Shown one piece after another: positions 9,864 through 17,822 of a DNA stretch of 64,000 nucleotides. The notes beneath the pieces were generated by a model. It had not been told where the DNA came from. It saw only the letters and a list, made by a program, of their open reading frames with translations, and made no database searches. The stretch comes from Cepaea nemoralis. Taxonomy: Eukaryota > Mollusca > Gastropoda > Stylommatophora > Helicidae. The position numbers and the translations under genes were made by a program. The stretch spans positions 1 through 64,000 of the forward strand of contig JACEFZ010014614.1 of NCBI GenBank assembly GCA_014155875.1, given 5' to 3'. Positions within the stretch are counted from its first letter, which is position 1; every line of letters starts with the position of its first letter.

Positions 9864-11969
9864 TGTAACAAGCTACGTGGAGGGTCCCAAATAGCCCGGT
9901 CACAATGTTTAATTAATCTTCTATAGCCCTGGCTGGGATAGGTCTTTACCTGCCAACCCTCCTCCGTTTTCCCTGGACTCACTGTCACGCTTCCTTTCGA
10001 CCTAGGGACCTATTTCCTGCAGTGTTCTTCTGGCTGACACATAAATAACATGGCAGTCGTCAGAACAACTTGGAAATAATTTTATTAACCTAATCAAGAA
10101 CAGCACCGGAACACATAAAGGCAGATAAACAGATAGATCTACACAGACACTACACTGGTAAAGTTTTGACACAGAGCCTCCAGTCACCACAGTCAGAGAT
10201 CCAGCTTCAGATACTGTCTGATCTGTCCAGATATATCTCACCAAAGATGTCAGAATCTCCTTCCTTCTCCAGCAACTGGTTGTAGATTCCACAGGCTTTT
10301 GTAGAATCCAAACGACTGGTGTGTTGAGGACTTCTGTTCATTGCCACATGAATTAATTCGGCACCAGGTCTTCACTGACCTATGAAAAGCTTTACGGTTG
10401 CAGATACGGTGAGGTGTTCGTGGAGGGATAATGGATGGGTGCCTTTTAATGTCTGGTGTAAAATGAGTATGCAAGAAAATCACTCTTATGCTCCCTCCAG
10501 ACAACAACTGCTCTCAGACGTATGTTGTTGAAAAAAAACCGGCAATGCACCAGTCATGCAAAATGTCCTTGCCTCACGACCTGGACCTTGCCTCTGTTTC
10601 AGAGTTAAGCACACCAAACCTTGAGTTGGCCACGTCGGACATATTGGCGTTAGCCTAGAAGCACTGGTGATAATGTCCGTTAGAAGACATATTCACTTCT
10701 CATAGAAGAGGACCCTGGAGATGACAAACAAAACCTGAGCGACTGGGCTGACTCATGTATCACACAAATACACTATAATTAATACCTGAATGACTGGGCC
10801 TGACCTGTCAGGTGGCCCCTGGATTGACCACGTCCGGGCTTGAGGAGACCTCCAGCTGGACGAAGTCCTGTTGTCTTTTTGCCCACACGACACACTCTCC
10901 ACATTCATACCAAGCCTTTATTATGATTTGGCACAATCATTTCCATGCTTCCCTCTCACTTGCAAATCATGCCTTTCTCACCCGCAAGATCTTGTGGTGT
11001 GGTGCGCCGAGTAAGCTTTGTGTTTCTCCCCCTTAACTAATAGTATAGTATTGGGGTTGTATGGCACGCAGTGTAGTTCCCCATTCCCCGCAAGACTAGG
11101 AAAGAAGATACTACCCCTCCCGGCCGCTGCTCTTGTCTGAGCTGTCGCCGCAAGGTACCGGTAGTGCCTCACAGAACACATAGATTTAGAAGAATGCAGG
11201 TTCTCTCAATGAGATAGAGAAGTCCATTATCTTCCCGACATCATCCTATCAAGTAACAGACGAAAGAGATAGTCCTGTGTATAGCCTCTTCTGGCTCAAG
11301 AAGATAGATCATAGATTGGTATAGCTATCCAAGGATGATATTCCACAGAAAGATGACCAGATGCCCAATTCAAGCCGTAGACAGAAAGATAGCAACAGCT
11401 CATCTGACGCCAAGAACAAATGAAATCCTCTGGGGAGATATATTGTTCCGTTTCACTTCCCCGGCTATGCCAAGAACAAGACGCGCAGCCAAATCGGCTA
11501 ACGGTCACCCCCTACCAACATGGCAAGACTGCTGTTTTGCCATATCCTCTCCGTCGTTACAACAATAGAGATTTATAAGTACCAACTTTATTACAGCCTA
11601 CGGTTACCTTTCTCCACCACCAGTAGGAGACCTTTTAATTGTCTCAGTAGTCTGTTGCACTTCTGTCGTTATCTTTAATTAACTTTGACAAGTTGCAACT
11701 TGCAAACGGTACTTGTTTGCCCGGCCATCAATTGACCAGCCGCTGCACCAGTACACATTTGACGCAAGGCGCGCCTTCGGGACTACCCGAAAGGAAAGAC
11801 ACATATATACTCGCTCCATGTACAGATTGTGGTATGAAGATAACCCAAAGAACCATCTTTCATGGAGAATTGAGCAAATAAAGAACTGAGAGCTTCCGAA
11901 AGCCGGTTCCCCCTGTTTACCAAGAATAACAGAATACATAAGGACATGGGCCACTGGCGTTTCGCTACA
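9864..11969 (-). repeat. 5' LTR of the Gmr1-like element (2106 bp)
   Basis: Partner of 3169..5272, with the same termini and near-identical sequence. It holds the presumed promoter, which I cannot place precisely. About 180 bp separate it from the gag ATG. Confidence 0.95.
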
Positions 11970-11974
11970 ATGAC
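11970..11974. repeat. Target-site duplication ATGAC, right copy
   Basis: Exact copy of 3164..3168, directly after the right LTR end. Confidence 0.95.
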
Positions 11975-12065
11975 CATGTGTTCAAATGCATCCACTGTAG
12001 ACGAACATTTACAGCGCGAATTGGCCTTATCAGTCACATTCGCTACCGCCACGGGTGTTAGTTAT
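11975..12065 (+). pseudogene. LINE ORF2 C-terminal zinc finger (right part of split LINE)
   Basis: The plus strand encodes a C2H2 finger with CIHC, the family phrase TARIGLISH, and a final H after four residues, followed by a stop near 12060. It is in frame with the basic tail at 2960..3163 once the LTR element is taken out. The phrase (A/S)RIGL(I/F)SH at the C-terminus is a common mark of invertebrate LINE ORF2 proteins. Confidence 0.7.
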
Positions 12066-12116
12066 TATGCCTTTGTGAAGCACAAACTATCGTTTGTCAA
12101 GACGGCAAGGTGCCAA

Positions 12117-12157
12117 TGAATGAATGAATGAATGAATGAATGAATGAATGAATGAAT
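12117..12157. repeat. (AATG)n microsatellite
   Basis: About ten tandem AATG tetramers. Confidence 0.95.
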
Positions 12158-12429
12158 ATGACACATGACTGATAATAATTCCTAAAATGTGTATCCGTTA
12201 TATGTCCTTTACATGACAGTCTTAGTCAACCCAAACATTTATTGGCTGTTTGTCTTTTACCAGGCACATTTACGTTCCGTAGTTTGCCATTGCTGTTTGA
12301 ACTATCGACGCTCATACTATTGTATGAAAACCAGTGCAAGGTGGTATTTTTCCAAATTGGCTGCAGCAATGTTTCGAACGCGATATGCGGAATTGCGAAT
12401 CGGCCTGCAACCTCTTCATCACAGCGCCA

Positions 12430-12605
12430 GCTATTATATGACACGTGACTGCAAAATGCCCTTAGAGTGCCGCCCTGCTATATGACATTGACTGCAAAAT
12501 GTCCAAAGAGTTTTGACCTGCTATATGACAATTGATGGCTATGTATCGGTCAAATATTTGTTCTACTAAAATACAAGTGGCTGCAAAATGTCAATGGAGT
12601 GCTGT
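12430..12605. repeat. Degenerate ~45-50 bp tandem repeat, left flank of Polinton
   Basis: The phrase CTGCAAAATG(T/C)CC...GAGTG recurs near 12450, 12493 and 12582. A related phrase, GGCTGCTAAATGTCCATAGA, recurs many times at 28100..28235 and 37490..37970. The Polinton therefore landed in or beside a locus of this repeat family. Confidence 0.6.
12601..12605. repeat. Polinton target duplication GCTGT, left
   Basis: GCTGT precedes the left inverted repeat and is found again at 27121..27125. With one more base (TGCTGT at 12600..12605 and 27120..27125) it becomes the six bases usual for Polintons; the terminal base is ambiguous. Confidence 0.75.
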
Positions 12606-12728
12606 AGTAGATGTATACTGGGGCTTTGGGGCCAAAAGGTTGGTGGCACCACAGGAGCGCCAAAACAACAGCCCCCTAGGGATCCAACCCCCGGGGCCCC
12701 GCCCCGGGGCGCCATCCTCCCGGAGCGC
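12606..12728 (+). repeat. Polinton left terminal inverted repeat (123 bp)
   Basis: Matches the reverse complement of 27029..27120 and, over its whole length, of 36422..36545. The inner part has a GC-rich self-complementary core (CCCCGGGGCCCCGCCCCGGGG, near 12690..12710) that the right end of the first copy lacks. Confidence 0.93.
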
Positions 12729-12744
12729 TACTTAGAGATACAGT

Positions 12745-12936
12745 ATGTATGAGGTACACACCATGGACACACATCAGTGGCTAAAAGCGAATCCAACAAG
12801 ACAGCGTATGTACTGTTGGAGGAATACCCAAGGAGAGTGGACCCACTACCACCCCCCAGGGGTTTGGTGCAACTACCAAAGATTTGAAGAGTCGCTTAGG
12901 GGACGTCGTCGCATTATAATGCACCACCGCAAGTGA
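12745..12936 (+). CDS. Small Polinton protein, unknown, 63 aa
   Basis: The first reading frame inside the left inverted repeat, with an ATG at 12745. I do not recognise it. It is basic and rich in Trp, His, Tyr and Arg. It contains an HQWLK motif followed by MYC, faintly like the CxWL start of the small zinc-protein family that follows (12969, 13215 and 13798), but the Cys-pair pattern is missing. It may be a diverged member or a chance frame. Confidence 0.4.
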   Translation: MYEVHTMDTHQWLKANPTRQRMYCWRNTQGEWTHYHPPGVWCNYQRFEESLRGRRRIIMHHRK

Positions 12937-12968
12937 ATTAGAGCTACAACCCCCCAGGGTATATCAAG

Positions 12969-13178
12969 ATGAATGGTTGTGAGTGGCTCAAACTCGGCAC
13001 AGAACTACGCTGCGGTCGGTCATGCATTGGTCTTTTCTGTTCAAGGCACAATGCACAGGCGAAGCGGGGCGTGACCATAGAAGAGTGTATATTCTGTGAG
13101 AGGGGGGTTAAGCGCCCTTATGAGATGTGTGAGCGTTGTACGCTAGACGCCTTCCATAGGATGATTTGGGAGTTTTAG
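12969..13178 (+). CDS. Small CxWL zinc-binding-type protein, 69 aa
   Basis: Unknown function. The Cys/His spacing suggests two bound zinc ions: CEWL at the N-terminus, CGRSC (Cx3C), CSRH (CxxH), CIFC (CxxC) and CERC (CxxC). The same order and spacing recurs in the proteins at 13798..14097 and 26686..26962, and in part at 13215..13457, so this is one of several paralogues carried by the element. It lies in the left accessory cluster reading inward from the terminal repeat. I know of no assigned function; a regulatory or host-interaction role is only a guess. Confidence 0.7.
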   Translation: MNGCEWLKLGTELRCGRSCIGLFCSRHNAQAKRGVTIEECIFCERGVKRPYEMCERCTLDAFHRMIWEF

Positions 13179-13214
13179 AGGAAGACCAACATCAAGCTGC
13201 TCCCATATAAAGGT

Positions 13215-13457
13215 ATGAAACTGGATTGTGTTTTAGAGACATGCCTACTTGCCAGTGGTTCAAGAGCCCCACAACATTTTGTAGGAAAGCCCTCAAGACG
13301 ACGCTTTTGTGACTATCATCTCCGGATCATACAACGCCAAGGCAGAAGAATAAGTGGGGGAACTATAATCATTCATACTCCTTGGGGTTGGAGGTCCTTA
13401 GGAGTTCCACCAGACTGTTTGGAAACAATCGCTGAGGAGGATGTGCAGAACGGGTGA
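13215..13457 (+). pseudogene. Probable frameshifted CxWL-family member
   Basis: Two overlapping frames share one family pattern. The frame from the ATG at 13241 has a CQWFK start and a following Cys (TTFCRK) but stops near 13310. The frame from the ATG at 13215 supplies RRFCDYH (CxxH) from about 13298 onwards. A single-base shift near 13295 would explain the split. The C-terminal CxxC pairs are absent. It could instead be an intact unrelated 80-aa protein read from 13215. Confidence 0.5.
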
Positions 13458-13623
13458 ATGTCTAGCCTGTCAATTTGAAGCTGACTGGGATAGTGAACCG
13501 TGGAGCAGCGATGTATCGGTGGCTGCACGATGTATGGTTCTGCAACATACATAGCACCCTTTTCGCTACATGTCTGATCTGGGATAAATCCAAACTTGCG
13601 CGCCAGTCAACACACTTCCGCTT

Positions 13624-13676
13624 AAAACGATCACGCCGGAAGTACCGTGACTGAACGGAGCAAGCGTGATCGTTTT
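13624..13676. repeat. Inverted repeat, 13-bp perfect arms
   Basis: AAAACGATCACGC at 13624..13636 is exactly complementary to GCGTGATCGTTTT at 13664..13676, with a 27-base loop. Confidence 0.9.
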
Positions 13677-13700
13677 GTTTCTGCGTGACAAGTTTTATGA

Positions 13701-13746
13701 GCCGCGCGAGCGGGACAATTTTTTCTCGCTAAGAAAATTGCGCGGC
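13701..13746. repeat. Nested inverted repeat
   Basis: GCCGCGC (13701..13707) pairs with GCGCGGC (13740..13746), and CAATTTT (13716..13722) pairs with AAAATTG (13734..13740). The right arms are contiguous, sharing one base, and the left arms are separated by an 8-base bulge. Confidence 0.85.
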
Positions 13747-13797
13747 CCAGATACTCGAGCGGAGTTCAGAATTAGAGACTAGCGACTCAAACTTAAA

Positions 13798-14097
13798 ATG
13801 AAGAATTGTAGGTGGCTTGTGCATGAAGGGGCCTCGATCCGGTGCGATCGCAGGTGCCGCGGCGAGTTCTGCTACAAACACCTCCAACTACTTAAAAAGG
13901 GTAGGAATGTGTTTGGGTGCACTATCTGTAATACAGTAGTACAGCAACCGTTCGATATGTGCCACACTTGCGATAGTGAACTAGCTGAGCGCTATGTGGC
14001 TCTGACAAGAGATTTGCCAGAAGACCTAGACGATCCCTTCTTCATGGAGAAATTCATCGAGGTGAAAGAGGCTATGAAAAAAGAGCGCGCTATCTAG
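13798..14097 (+). CDS. CxWL zinc-binding-type protein, 99 aa
   Basis: Best-preserved member of the element's small Cys-rich family. The N-terminal CRWL is followed by CDRRC (Cx3C), CYKH (CxxH), CTIC (CxxC) with VVQQPFDM, then CHTC (CxxC), and ends in an acidic then basic tail. All eight presumed zinc ligands match the 12969 protein in order and spacing. It is the last plus-strand gene of the left cluster and ends a few bases from the convergent membrane-protein gene at 14102. Function unknown. Confidence 0.75.
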   Translation: MKNCRWLVHEGASIRCDRRCRGEFCYKHLQLLKKGRNVFGCTICNTVVQQPFDMCHTCDSELAERYVALTRDLPEDLDDPFFMEKFIEVKEAMKKERAI

Positions 14098-14101
14098 CGA
14101 G

Positions 14102-14637
14102 CTATCTAGCAGGCGGGCTTCTGGCTGGTGGGGTGAAGTCAGTAAGCTCTTTTTTCTGGTGCAAGTCGGCAGAAACTTTGCGTCGAATTTCAGCCTGCTG
14201 TTGCCGAAATTTCACTGATTCATTCAGAATTAATTTAAATTCCGCATCAGAAATTTCCTGGTCCTGCAAGGCCACCGAGACAAGATCGGAGATTGTTGAA
14301 AGTTTCGATTCAACCAAAATCCTGATTTCGTCATGCTTCTTGGCTTTAAGTGCACATCTGTGGGTCACCAACTTGCCGGCCGCCCCCAATAGCCCACATA
14401 CGAGAGCGCCTATCTCTAGGCCGAAGACGACAGGGACTGCAATGGCCGTTGACAGAAGCCCCACACTCACTGTAAGCAGTGCTGTATCAATCCCATCCAA
14501 GACATTCACAACCCGATGGTATTTCTTATACAACAGAGACCGTTTTTCATGCTCAGCCTCCAAGCTCTTCTGTAGTCTAGTGATCTCTTGAAGACGAAAG
14601 GCCTGGTCAGGGCGCCATCGTATAGTAGTGCACCCAT
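14102..14637 (-). pseudogene. Polinton membrane protein with disrupted start
   Basis: The open minus-strand frame encodes a charged coiled-coil-like N-terminus (RLQKSLEAEHEK), a long hydrophobic stretch at about 14370..14500 (two likely membrane spans, AIAVPVVFGLEIGALVCGLL), and a soluble C-terminal half with KKHDEIRILVESKLSTI. From memory, proteins with this hydrophobic-plus-KHDxIRxLxESKL layout occur in other animal Polintons; their role is unknown. The frame is open up to about 14634 without an ATG, while an ATG in a neighbouring frame sits at 14635..14637, suggesting a one-base indel just after the start. Confidence 0.6.
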
Positions 14638-14799
14638 ATATTCAATTCGAGGTGATACGTTTTGAATCCTCCTCAGTGACAGGGTTGTTGGTATACAAAA
14701 GTTTTATAAGATGAATCCACAGGTGAAACCTTAACTTCTCTCAAATTGATGGTATCAACACCCCTAGCATCCTTAAGTATGTTTACTGCAATTCGGTCA

Positions 14800-15168
14800 T
14801 CAGTAACTTCCACTTTTCCACCGAAAGTAATAATAACTCAACCCTCCACCTTGCGAGCCAGAGATTTTACTTGAAGGCCTGGCATAACATCCCCCCAATT
14901 TGTAAAAGGCCCATCCATAAGAAGGAGCTTGATATAAAGGGTGGTCCCTGGGATAGGACGATCGATGTATGCAGGCCTGGGTCGGCTGTTCACCACCTAA
15001 ACTAAGGGTGTAAACATTATCATCACCTTTAAGGTAGAATTGACCTGCCTCATAGTCGACATATACCCCATCAACAATGCTAAGTATACATGGTAGTACT
15101 CCCATGTTTGTAAGGTAACTAGGTTTAGTACCCGACCACCCAAAATAGGGATTTTTTACCACAAACAC
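14800..15168 (-). pseudogene. Fiber-like gene, C-terminal domain in shifted frame
   Basis: This frame overlaps the end of the 15156..15560 frame and has no ATG at its start (only GTG), so it is probably the displaced C-terminal domain of that fiber-like protein. It is rich in Gly, Tyr and Ser, consistent with a beta-rich knob, and ends in GGLSYYYFRWKSG. I recognise no specific fold. Confidence 0.6.
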
Positions 15169-15560
15169 AACGGCCAGTCAGAGGCACCGAATCGACCTTC
15201 CAAATAATTTTTTGTATTGGTCCAGTACCCCTTAACTCTAGTCTGTTCATCTAACAACGCAGCCCTATGTCGCCCATCAACATATTTTTTAGTGACCACA
15301 TCTGGTTCTCCAACCGGTTCAGCTACATTGGTGATTCTATGGGTGCCCATATTGATTTCCTCTGTCATCGTTCCCCGTTTAGAGAGACGCTCCGTAAAAC
15401 CACGCGTAGCAGCATCACTAGGCCCCGAAGGTTCCCCCACATTAGTGAGGCGAAACCCACCCATGGATAGTGTACCTTGCATAGTGTCCCCATACTTGCT
15501 CACGAGCCCAGCTCGACTAAGCTGGACAACGGTCCCTCCGTTGCACTTTCCAACAGACAT
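15156..15560 (-). CDS. Fiber-like capsid protein, N-terminal/shaft part (frameshifted)
   Basis: Two tandem shaft-type repeats, each of the form G(D/T)M...MG..R(I/L)TNV.EP.(G)..DA, are visible at GDTMQGTLSMGGFRLTNV and again at MTEEINMGTHRITNVAEP. Repeats like this build trimeric beta-structured fibers in phages and in adenovirus-like elements. An ATG opens the frame at 15560. The reading frame ends soon after 15170 in a short off-frame tail, and the likely C-terminal domain continues in another frame at 14800..15168, so a single-base indel near 15165 has probably cut it. It sits after the protease in the capsid gene block. Confidence 0.7.
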   Translation of the reverse strand: MSVGKCNGGTVVQLSRAGLVSKYGDTMQGTLSMGGFRLTNVGEPSGPSDAATRGFTERLSKRGTMTEEINMGTHRITNVAEPVGEPDVVTKKYVDGRHRAALLDEQTRVKGYWTNTKNYLEGRFGASDWPLCLW

Positions 15561-15562
15561 GG

Positions 15563-15955
15563 TTATAGCATACGCAGTATTATGTCTTCAAATTGCTGCC
15601 CGCCCTCCAGCCCACGAAGCACATGAAGACATAAATGGCCACAGATCACATCGTCTGCCCTCTGCAACTGAAAAGTCTGGGTGCGCACGGGGCACCCTAG
15701 ATAATCCAGGATCTCCTGGGGTGGGTCAAGCCCGAAACTATCGAAGTAAACCGCCATAGGCCCCGCCCTGTAATAAGCCACCCAGTGGGTCCCCTCACCC
15801 TCTGATGAGTCTAGATTGACAATCCCACACTCCGGATTGTGTAGAGCTGCGGGAAGACCATCGCGCATAAACACACCGCGGAAGTGGGGTATATCCTTAG
15901 CAGCCTTCTCAATATCAAAGTTGCTTAATGCTTCTTTTTTTTCATCCCATTGCCC
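15563..15955 (-). CDS. Adenain-type cysteine protease, no AUG start
   Basis: Capsid-maturation protease of the adenovirus/Polinton family. Catalytic His is in GTHWVAYY, Asp in YFDSFGLD, and Cys in CGHLCLHVL, in the standard order. The family N-terminal phrase FRGVFMRDGLP is present and lies upstream of the only nearby ATG (15868). The frame is open back to a stop at 15956..15958 without any ATG. It overlaps the last 31 bases of the 169-aa gene, in the minus-1 frame relative to it, and the overlap contains A_AAA_AAG at 15934..15940. Translation could thus be by minus-1 frameshifting from the upstream gene, by a non-AUG start, or the start codon may simply be lost. Confidence 0.85.
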   Translation of the reverse strand, partial: GQWDEKKEALSNFDIEKAAKDIPHFRGVFMRDGLPAALHNPECGIVNLDSSEGEGTHWVAYYRAGPMAVYFDSFGLDPPQEILDYLGCPVRTQTFQLQRADDVICGHLCLHVLRGLEGGQQFEDIILRML

Positions 15956-16434
15956 CTAGAGAGGTACACACCCTTTCCATCAAGAAGTTTGATCGCTGGA
16001 CCATAAATAGGATGGTTCCCCAAGATGTCCTTTAACGCAGGCGGCAAACCCCGACCCTCCATCGCCCGGTTATGACGAGCCTGATCAACTGCCTGTGCCA
16101 CACCAGCAGCCCCACCCATCAAACCCCCCAATCCACCCAACCAGGGGAGTGCCTTAGCCAAGAGGGGGATCACAGCCCCCAAGGCGGGGAAAAACCCACC
16201 CACCTTAACCATCTTTTTGATCTGACTCTTTGAGAAGACGAGCTCAGCCCCAGAACCCACAGCAACATTCTTCTTAATGTGGTTAATCTGACGCTGGGTC
16301 AGGCCGACCTTATCAGCACCATGCAACTGCCCCACACCCAAGCGTAGAGTGGCACCAGTGCCATCTTTCGCCGCCTTGACCAACGTCTCTTTCTGCCCCG
16401 GAGAGAGGCTCAACCCATACGATATCAGCGCCAT
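15925..16434 (-). CDS. Polinton small basic/hydrophobic capsid-associated protein, 169 aa
   Basis: Starts at the ATG at 16434. The N-terminal half has a Lys-rich pattern (LTQRQINHIKKN, SKSQIKKMVKVGG) known from memory in many Polinton and adintovirus proteins. A Gly/Ala/Leu-rich hydrophobic middle (about residues 80-112) follows, and a Lys run ends the protein. Related proteins have been likened to adenovirus minor core or membrane-active proteins (pX/pVI-like); that role is unproven. It contains LMGG-A, which fits the loose adenain cleavage consensus. Its last codons form a minus-1 slippery sequence leading into the protease frame. Confidence 0.65.
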   Translation of the reverse strand: MALISYGLSLSPGQKETLVKAAKDGTGATLRLGVGQLHGADKVGLTQRQINHIKKNVAVGSGAELVFSKSQIKKMVKVGGFFPALGAVIPLLAKALPWLGGLGGLMGGAAGVAQAVDQARHNRAMEGRGLPPALKDILGNHPIYGPAIKLLDGKGVYLSRGNGMKKKKH

Positions 16435-16459
16435 AGTTTTTTCAGTATATCTCTAGTGT

Positions 16460-17815
16460 TTAATTCAAGACTGTAGTAAACTTCCTACCATCAGATTCCA
16501 AGAACAGAGACTTATCTGCGATGATCACAGCGAAAGCCTTGGTGTTCGCAGGCACAGAAACGTCAAACTCCACCTTGAGGGTGATAGCTTGAACAGCATT
16601 CTTAATGGCTTCAGACTGGGCCCGCAAATCAATAACATGTATGGGGTAGAGGGCCACATAATCCACAGGATTCACCAGGTTGGACGACTCTCGACTGGTA
16701 ATACCATAGAACGCCTCCTTGAAGTCTGCAAAAGCTTTGTAGGCTCGAGAGGTTCTATACTCAGCGAAGTCAACATTCAGATCCACTAGGGGGTAGCGTG
16801 CGCTGTTGATCAGGGCGTGAATATTCTTCACCCGCACATGATCAAATAGGGCATTGTTCTTCGCCTGATCATTTTCACGAGCTGTTTGAAAAGCCACCAG
16901 AATCCACCGAGGCTTCTCTGTTTGGGATTTAACTCCCAACTGCCAGGTGAAGGAAGTGGACTCCGGCACCGCCAAGCTATCACACTGTAAGGCGCGGAAA
17001 GCCACAGGCACTCTAACTTTGTTCTCTATCAGAGTCATGAGCGAGCTCATATAGGTCAGAGAGGGAATAACGTGAGGCATCATCCAGGCAATCTTAGACA
17101 GTTCAATCCTACCCTCTGGTGGGGGGACCACGGCGGTTACAGCAGCTCTACCTTCCGCAGCGGCCACAGCCGCCCGCGCAAAAGTACTGCGATGGATGGC
17201 CTGAGCGTCGTTCTGGCGATCTAGCAGTAGGGACTGCTTTACACCATAGAGCACCTTCTGATAATCATTACAAAACCCAAAGAAGTATTTGAGTGGGACA
17301 CAGAAACTGAACATGCCCGGAGTTTTGGGTTTCTTCATAATGATAATCCGCCGCCTTTCCCACCCCACATTTTCCACCGCAGCGTTCCCTCCATCAGAGT
17401 CTTTATACCAACACATATTGAGACCTTCACCCCAGGCAAAGTCCTCCCCACACGATAGAAGGGTCATCATAGTGGTGGCCTGCCCAGGATATGACACATC
17501 ATCGATGGTGTTGTTGTTGAGTTGGTAACGTATTTTGTTGAACATGAAAGCGACCGCGTTGTTAACCAAAGCCACCTGACTATTCGCATCATAGTATTCC
17601 TCTCGAAACGATCTGAGCCGGCCTTCTACAAGAAGATAGCTCTTGGAAGGGCAAGTGAAGGCATCCTGAGCGTGTATATCAATCTGGATAGTGGTATTCT
17701 GGTTGAGAGCTGCTGGGTTCTGTGACTCATACTCCCGATACTCAAAGGATTCAATACCTTCATCAACATGCACAGGCTCGGTAATTTCAAGCATAGAAGT
17801 GCGGAGCTCCTCCAT
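16460..17815 (-). CDS. MCP: Major capsid protein, double jelly-roll
   Basis: About 451 residues from the ATG at 17815; the frame reaches 17866 but only via a GTG and would overlap the preceding gene. It shows the layout of the Polinton double-jelly-roll capsid family: early FMFNKIRYQLNN, a central FCVPLKYFFGF, IAWMMPHV, a TSFTWQLGV...KPRWILVAFQTAR block, an INSARYPLVDLNVDF block, and VIDLRAQSE near the C-terminus. It would assemble as pseudo-hexagonal trimers of an icosahedral shell. The frame is intact. It lies between the pVI-like gene (8-base gap) and the 169-aa gene in a tight minus-strand block. Confidence 0.88.
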   Translation of the reverse strand: MEELRTSMLEITEPVHVDEGIESFEYREYESQNPAALNQNTTIQIDIHAQDAFTCPSKSYLLVEGRLRSFREEYYDANSQVALVNNAVAFMFNKIRYQLNNNTIDDVSYPGQATTMMTLLSCGEDFAWGEGLNMCWYKDSDGGNAAVENVGWERRRIIIMKKPKTPGMFSFCVPLKYFFGFCNDYQKVLYGVKQSLLLDRQNDAQAIHRSTFARAAVAAAEGRAAVTAVVPPPEGRIELSKIAWMMPHVIPSLTYMSSLMTLIENKVRVPVAFRALQCDSLAVPESTSFTWQLGVKSQTEKPRWILVAFQTARENDQAKNNALFDHVRVKNIHALINSARYPLVDLNVDFAEYRTSRAYKAFADFKEAFYGITSRESSNLVNPVDYVALYPIHVIDLRAQSEAIKNAVQAITLKVEFDVSVPANTKAFAVIIADKSLFLESDGRKFTTVLN

Positions 17816-17822
17816 GGTGATA

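Larger units (their letters stand above)
3169..11969 (-). mobile_element. Full-length Ty3/gypsy LTR retrotransposon, Gmr1-like gene order
   Basis: An 8.8-kb element bounded by LTRs of 2104 and 2106 bp with TG...CA ends and an intact 5-bp target duplication. Genes read on the minus strand, so the right LTR is the 5' LTR. Primer-binding site, polypurine tract and one long gag-pol frame are all present. The order is gag, protease, integrase, reverse transcriptase, RNase H. Ordinary Ty3/gypsy elements have integrase last; the Gmr1 group described from fish and other animals has it before reverse transcriptase. The LTRs differ at only a few sites (for example near 3835 against 10530, and 4636 against 11333), so insertion was recent. 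No envelope gene is visible. Confidence 0.93.
13458..13797. promoter_or_regulatory. Non-coding spacer with two strong inverted repeats
   Basis: No gene. Two hairpin-forming inverted repeats lie close together, listed separately at 13624..13676 and 13701..13746, about 50-170 bases before the ATG at 13798. The position suggests a regulatory or replication role, which is inference. Confidence 0.5.

Noticed and set aside
14133..14591. Plus-strand 152-codon frame opposite the membrane-protein gene
   Set aside because: It is the antisense shadow of the better supported minus-strand frame, whose hydrophobic segment and C-terminal pattern match a Polinton family.
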